Assembly: GCA_964563885.1 (NCBI GenBank)
Contig: CAZLYX010000062.1
Location: 1-8,992 of the forward strand
Length of the DNA: 8,992 nt
Direction of reading: 5' to 3'
Source: CAZLYX01 sp964563885
Lineage (GTDB): Bacteria; Pseudomonadota; Gammaproteobacteria; Burkholderiales; Neisseriaceae
The position numbers and the translations under genes were made by a program. Each line of letters begins with the position of its first letter. The first letter of the stretch is position 1. This document shows, piece after piece, positions 6,287-8,992 of the stretch. The notes under the pieces are model-generated. The model was not told the origin of the DNA and searched no databases. It saw nothing but the letters and a program-made list of their open reading frames with translations.

Positions 6287-7102
6287 TTATTCGTGTGGGC
6301 GAACGCGCATAAATGTGGCGAATCTTGGCGTGCCTTTTTGGGTGAACCCACGATAACGATAGGTAATGCGGCTGCCAATAGTTGGCGGATTGAGGCGGTC
6401 GGTATCTTTAAAGCCGCTGCCAATGCGAAATTCTCCATGTTGATTTTTACAGCTAAGTGCGCCCAGTTGCTGTGTATATTTACCTTTGCCTTGATGATGG
6501 CGGGTGACAATACATTCTGCATCGTGCTGGCTTTTGAGCTTGAGCAGATTGGCGCTGCGGCCACCGCTATAAGGCAGGTTTGGATTGCGCAACATCACGC
6601 CCTCACCGCCTAATGCTTCAACTTGTTTGAGAAAGGCTTGGGCGTGCTCATGATTGCGGGCGGGCATTTGTGGGATGATGATAATGGGTGCGTTTGGATG
6701 TGATTTTAGCCAAGTTTGTAACACGGCTAAGCGTTGATACAGATTACCTTTGGCTTGTGGTACATCAAATACGTGCAGTTTGATGGCGCGCCAATCGCCT
6801 GAATGTGAGCGCACAGTGCCAGAAATTTGTTCAAACTGACCGCGCTGGCTAAACAGCTCGCCATCAATGGGATAGGGTGGAAAATAACGGGTAAAATCAG
6901 CAGGCGGGGTAAAAGGATGGCCTTGACGGCTGATAAGCTGTTTACCGTTCCAGTAAGCGCGCACACCATCAAGCTTTTCGCTCATTGCCCAGCCAGTAAT
7001 ATTTTGACCTTTAAATTCTTGTGCTAATACCAGATCGGGTTTGGTTGCGTAAACACTGAATGAGGTGAAAAATATAGCGCAAACGAGTATGATATGTCTC
7101 AT
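6287..7102 (-). CDS. ligE: Periplasmic ATP-dependent DNA ligase, LigE type
   Basis: A small ATP-dependent DNA ligase that seals nicks through a ligase-AMP intermediate. The 271-residue protein starts with a Sec-type signal peptide (1-19, hydrophobic, ending VYA before TKPD), so it should act in the periplasm or outside the cell. Motif I EKLDG at 42-46 gives the adenylated Lys43. SRQG at 58-61, DGEL at 80-83, EGVMLR at 167-172 and LLKLK at 186-190 match motifs Ia, III, IV and V. A compact OB-fold follows from about 195 (basic, GKGKYTQ and RYRGFTQKGTPRF). There is no extra DNA-binding domain, which is characteristic of Lig E proteins. The start has an AAGG site (7109-7112) six bases upstream. 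It is divergent from gloC, sharing a 73-base spacer. In a DUS-bearing, transformable organism a periplasmic ligase could act on incoming or extracellular DNA; this is an inference from export and context. Confidence 0.93.
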   Translation of the reverse strand: MRHIILVCAIFFTSFSVYATKPDLVLAQEFKGQNITGWAMSEKLDGVRAYWNGKQLISRQGHPFTPPADFTRYFPPYPIDGELFSQRGQFEQISGTVRSHSGDWRAIKLHVFDVPQAKGNLYQRLAVLQTWLKSHPNAPIIIIPQMPARNHEHAQAFLKQVEALGGEGVMLRNPNLPYSGGRSANLLKLKSQHDAECIVTRHHQGKGKYTQQLGALSCKNQHGEFRIGSGFKDTDRLNPPTIGSRITYRYRGFTQKGTPRFATFMRVRPHE

Positions 7103-7164
7103 TAGTAACCTTGTTATTCTGTTAATAGTATTTTTAGATATTATTACAAGTTGCCAGAGAAATC

Positions 7165-7170
7165 AAAGGA
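7165..7170 (+). promoter_or_regulatory. Ribosome binding site that sets the gloC start
   Basis: AAAGGA five bases before the ATG at 7176. This decides against an in-frame ATG at 7065, which would add 37 hydrophobic residues and overlap the divergent ligE start. Confidence 0.75.
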
Positions 7171-7175
7171 ACCTT

Positions 7176-7808
7176 ATGTCGTTAAAGATTCAAATAATGC
7201 CGGTTACTCCGTTGCAGCAAAATTGTTCCTTAATCTGGGATGATGAAACCAATGAAGGTGTGCTCACTGATGTGGGTGGCGATGTTGAACATTTGCTGGC
7301 CGCTGTAGATAAGCTTGGTGTAAAGCTGCAAGCTATTTGGCTCACGCACGGGCATGTGGATCATGCTGGTGGCGTGGTGGAACTCACCAAAAAACAGCCA
7401 TTGCCAGTGATTGGCCCACATAAAGATGATCAGTTTTGGTTAGACAAATTGCCGCAAAGTACCGCTCAATATGGTCTTCCCATTAGCCCCGCATTTAAGC
7501 CAGATCGCTACTTGAATGAAGGCGAGCAGTTGCAAGTGGGCGCTTATACCTTTGATGTGTTGCACATTCCTGGCCATACCCCAGGCCATGTGGTGTTTTA
7601 TTGTGCGGATGTTGATTTATTGGTGGCGGGCGATGTGCTGTTTCATGAAAGCATTGGCCGCACCGATTTTCCACGCGGCAACCATGCAGATTTAATTCAC
7701 AATATCAGCACCAAATTGTTTGTGTTGCCACCAGAAACGCAAGTGATTCCGGGGCATGGTCGCATGACCACTATCGGGCATGAAGTGAAACACAACCCGT
7801 TTTTTTGA
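7176..7808 (+). CDS. gloC: GloC-type glyoxalase II (MBL-fold hydroxyacylglutathione hydrolase)
   Basis: A cytoplasmic metallo-beta-lactamase-fold hydrolase of 210 residues, like E. coli GloC/YcbL (about 215). The family hydrolyses S-lactoylglutathione to lactate and glutathione in methylglyoxal detoxification. Metal ligands are in their usual order: THGHVDH at 57-63 (H58, H60, D62, H63), IPGHTPGH at 131-138 (H134), AGD at 151-153 (D153) and IPGHG at 191-195 (H194). SIGRTDFPRG at 159-168 is typical of the YcbL branch. The protein ends soon after the last ligand, lacking the longer C-terminal helical domain of classical GloB. The THGHVDHAGG motif, not THxHADH, argues against a persulfide dioxygenase (ETHE1). 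The exact substrate is inferred from family. It stands alone, divergent from ligE, with 263 bases before the next gene. Confidence 0.88.
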   Translation: MSLKIQIMPVTPLQQNCSLIWDDETNEGVLTDVGGDVEHLLAAVDKLGVKLQAIWLTHGHVDHAGGVVELTKKQPLPVIGPHKDDQFWLDKLPQSTAQYGLPISPAFKPDRYLNEGEQLQVGAYTFDVLHIPGHTPGHVVFYCADVDLLVAGDVLFHESIGRTDFPRGNHADLIHNISTKLFVLPPETQVIPGHGRMTTIGHEVKHNPFF

Positions 7809-7816
7809 AACGACTC

Positions 7817-7828
7817 AGGCTACCTGAA
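7817..7828 (+). repeat. DNA uptake sequence, single copy after gloC
   Basis: Exact AGGCTACCTGAA, eight bases past the gloC stop. Unlike the other intergenic copies it has no inverted partner nearby, so it cannot form a DUS-DUS terminator hairpin. Confidence 0.92.
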
Positions 7829-7841
7829 CACAGCAATAATT

Positions 7842-7847
7842 TATAAT
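7842..7847 (+). promoter_or_regulatory. Perfect -10 box, possible promoter of the DUF937-OmpA gene
   Basis: TATAAT matches the sigma-70 -10 consensus at all six bases. No good -35 lies 15-18 bases upstream: that position falls in the DUS, which reads GCTACC or TACCTG. The surroundings are very AT-rich, so a chance match is possible. If used, transcription starts near 7854. Confidence 0.35.
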
Positions 7848-7877
7848 CTATAAAATAAGTTAAATTAATTAAATGAC

Positions 7878-7949
7878 CGCACAAAATAGCAATGTATGGG
7901 TCTAAGTAATGAGATTGGCTTTAGGTGAAGCCAACATTGCTATTGTGCG
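7878..7949 (+). other. Nested inverted-repeat element (possible structured RNA)
   Basis: The outer arms CGCACAAAATAGCAATGT (7878-7895) and ACATTGCTATTGTGCG (7934-7949) pair over 16 base pairs with a single two-base AA bulge. Inside is a second inverted repeat, TTGGCTT (7915-7921) with AAGCCAA (7928-7934), around a six-base loop. There is no U-tract after it in either direction, so it is not a typical terminator. I do not recognise it as a known riboswitch, tRNA or repeat family. The strand is given as plus because the next gene lies downstream; the symmetry would allow either. Confidence 0.5.
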
Positions 7950-7988
7950 AAGACATAAAAGCGGGTGGGTGTAAAATCTATCAATTTA

Positions 7989-8028
7989 AGCTTGCAGAGC
8001 AGCTAAGTGTTTGTGTAATCTGCAAGCT
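7989..8028 (+). other. Hairpin in the leader of the DUF937-OmpA gene
   Basis: AGCTTGCAGA (7989-7998) and TCTGCAAGCT (8019-8028) form a perfect 10-bp stem with a 20-base loop. A T-rich run follows 17 bases later (ATATTTTTGTTTG), which is too far for a standard intrinsic terminator. It lies about 30 bases before the ribosome site and could affect translation or RNA stability. Confidence 0.5.
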
Positions 8029-8059
8029 ATCTAGAATACTAATATTTTTGTTTGAATTT

Positions 8060-8064
8060 GAGGA
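8060..8064 (+). promoter_or_regulatory. Ribosome binding site of the DUF937-OmpA gene
   Basis: GAGGA seven bases before the ATG at 8072. It sets the start of the open reading frame that runs to the window end. Confidence 0.75.
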
Positions 8065-8071
8065 ATCGAAT

Positions 8072-8992
8072 ATGTCTCTTGACTTAGGTAGTTTGCTACA
8101 AAACCAGCTGGGTAATGTTTTAGGCCAGTTTTTAACGAATAATGGTGAAGCCAGTGATGCTAGCAGCAAAGCAGCAGGCTTGGCGATTCCTGCTGTGATG
8201 GCAGGTTTGGTAAAGTATGTGAGCAATGACGGCCAACACGGTGGTAAATTGTTTGAAATGTTGAGTGGTGCTTCTGGCAGCACGCTTACGGGTGTTTTAA
8301 ACCAAACTGCTCACGGCACTGATTACAAAAGCTTTATTAATTTGGGTAAAAGTTTATTGCCTAGCATGCTGGGCGGCAGTGCGGCGGATGCATCTGATGT
8401 TATTGCTAGCGAAAGCGGTATTTCAAAAGTGTCTGCTGGCTCGCTGATGGCGTTGGCTTTGCCATTGGTATTGTCTTTCCTGCGCAATCACGTTAAAGAC
8501 AATAATTTAAACCAAGAGCAATTTTTGAGTTTGTTTAGTAATCAACAAAGCTGGTTGTCGAAAGCGTTGGATGGCAAGCTTTTGTCTGCTTTGGGCATTA
8601 GCAGTTTGAGTGGATTATTTGGCAGCTTTAACAAAATGGCTGCCAGCTTAGCCATGGCACCATCGGTGGCTGCGGCAACAGGCAGTAATGGTTCGGGTGC
8701 GGGCAAATGGATTGCATTGGCGATTGGTGCTGGCTTGTTGGCGTTTGCGGCAAAAAGCTGTACCGACAATGAAAAAATGGAAGCACCGGCAACGCCAAGT
8801 GTTATGTCTTCTGAGCCTGTAGCGGCCAGTACCAGTGATATTACTGTAGTACCTGTGGCCACTGAAGCTTCTGTACCTGTGGCAGATGTTGGTGCTGTTA
8901 CACCGATAACAGATACTGCTCGCGTGACGTATGAAAACGGTGTGGCTACATTCTTCTTTGCCACTGGAAAAAACAATGTGGTTGATGGTGCC
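8072..8992 (+). CDS. DUF937 domain protein with transmembrane helix and OmpA-like C-terminus (3' end outside window)
   Basis: An uninterrupted frame of 307 codons from ATG 8072 to the last base, with no stop. Residues 1 to about 190 are rich in Ala, Gly, Leu and Ser and have the DUF937 pattern: GLLxxQLGxxLG-like start, AGLAIPAVMAGLVKY at 35-49, and repeated SGxSxxxLMALALPLVLSFL helices at 115-137. A single membrane helix follows at about 212-229 (KWIALAIGAGLLAFAA). Next comes a Pro/Val/Ala/Thr/Ser-rich linker at 233-283. ARVTYENGVATFFFATGK at 283-300 resembles the first strand of an OmpA-like peptidoglycan-binding domain. This suggests a cytoplasmic DUF937 part, an inner-membrane anchor and a periplasmic domain that may bind peptidoglycan. 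Cys230 follows the helix but is internal, so it is not a lipoprotein site. The function of DUF937 is unknown to me. A structured intergenic leader precedes the gene. Confidence 0.82.
   Translation, partial: MSLDLGSLLQNQLGNVLGQFLTNNGEASDASSKAAGLAIPAVMAGLVKYVSNDGQHGGKLFEMLSGASGSTLTGVLNQTAHGTDYKSFINLGKSLLPSMLGGSAADASDVIASESGISKVSAGSLMALALPLVLSFLRNHVKDNNLNQEQFLSLFSNQQSWLSKALDGKLLSALGISSLSGLFGSFNKMAASLAMAPSVAAATGSNGSGAGKWIALAIGAGLLAFAAKSCTDNEKMEAPATPSVMSSEPVAASTSDITVVPVATEASVPVADVGAVTPITDTARVTYENGVATFFFATGKNNVVDGA

Larger units (their letters stand above)
7809..8071. other. 263-base intergenic region between gloC and the DUF937-OmpA gene
   Basis: No open reading frame here looks real. The region holds a DUS (7817-7828), an isolated consensus TATAAT (7842-7847), a nested inverted-repeat structure (7878-7949), a separate hairpin (7989-8028) and the ribosome site of the next gene (8060-8064). 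If transcription begins at the TATAAT, the following gene has a structured leader of more than 200 bases. Confidence 0.6.

Noticed and set aside
6256..6564. 102-residue minus-strand frame overlapping the end of ligE
   Set aside because: It is out of frame with ligE motifs IV and V, and its end runs into the DUS; it is not a frameshifted ligase part.
7065..7175. 37-residue hydrophobic N-terminal extension of the GloC-type hydrolase, resembling a signal peptide
   Set aside because: It overlaps the divergent ligE start, while the ATG at 7176 has a good AAAGGA site and matches the family N-terminus.
7176..7808. Persulfide dioxygenase (ETHE1/PDO) partner for the SQR
   Set aside because: The motif is THGHVDH rather than THxHADH, the YcbL-type SIGRTDFPRG is present, and the gene is about 5.5 kb from sqr on the opposite strand.
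7878..7949. tRNA gene of about 72 bases
   Set aside because: The long outer stem, missing T-loop sequence (GTTCRA) and absence of a 7-bp acceptor stem with three inner arms rule out a cloverleaf.
7878..7949. Correia repeat or other known Neisseria mobile repeat
   Set aside because: The ends do not match the TATAGTGGATTAA-type termini and there is no TA or longer target duplication at the borders.
7981..8283. 100-residue minus-strand reading frame
   Set aside because: It overlaps the start of the DUF937-OmpA gene and the leader hairpin on the other strand, with no recognisable domain.
8542..8976. 144-residue minus-strand reading frame
   Set aside because: It is antisense to the DUF937-OmpA gene, has low-complexity Ala/Thr/Pro composition and no ribosome site; it mirrors the repetitive codons of the real gene.
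1..8992. CRISPR array or insertion sequence
   Set aside because: The only repeated word is the 12-base DUS at irregular spacing and in both orientations; there is no transposase-like frame or regular spacer pattern.

Overview
The window looks like a chromosomal segment of a naturally transformable betaproteobacterium of the family Neisseriaceae. The main evidence is a 12-base word, AGGCTACCTGAA, present eight times exactly (both strands, inside and between genes) plus once with one mismatch. From memory this is the Eikenella-type dialect of the Neisseriaceae DNA uptake sequence (DUS). The gene order dusB-fis-purH and a periplasmic LigE-type ligase also fit the family. By eye the base composition is moderately AT-rich, so I name the family and DUS dialect, not a species.

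Left part (13-4440, all on the minus strand): a closely spaced run transcribed leftward from a promoter near 4470-4498. The order is dusB (tRNA dihydrouridine synthase), fis (nucleoid protein), purH (last two steps of IMP synthesis), a Tat-targeted type II sulfide:quinone oxidoreductase, and a three-helix membrane protein of unknown function. purH is interrupted by a run of exactly 100 N (1910-2009). This is an assembly placeholder: the visible gene is about 97 codons short of a normal PurH, so roughly 290 bases are probably missing.

Middle (4441-7102, minus strand): an inverted DUS pair forms a terminator-like hairpin after selO (SelO/YdiU protein AMPylase). selO has its own promoter next to another DUS. 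Upstream of it lies a second inverted DUS pair, and then a signal-peptide-bearing ATP-dependent DNA ligase (LigE type).

Right part (7176-8992, plus strand): a GloC-type glyoxalase II, divergent from ligE. A 263-base intergenic region follows with a single DUS, a consensus -10 box and two distinct inverted-repeat structures. Last comes a long reading frame running off the window end, encoding a DUF937 domain, a transmembrane helix, a low-complexity linker and the beginning of an OmpA-like domain.

Most of the window is ordinary housekeeping and envelope/stress functions. The least explained parts are the structured 7878-8028 leader of the DUF937-OmpA gene, the DUF937-OmpA protein itself, and the exported SQR with its small membrane partner at the end of a purine/tRNA/nucleoid operon. 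I see no CRISPR array, insertion sequence, tRNA or rRNA gene.
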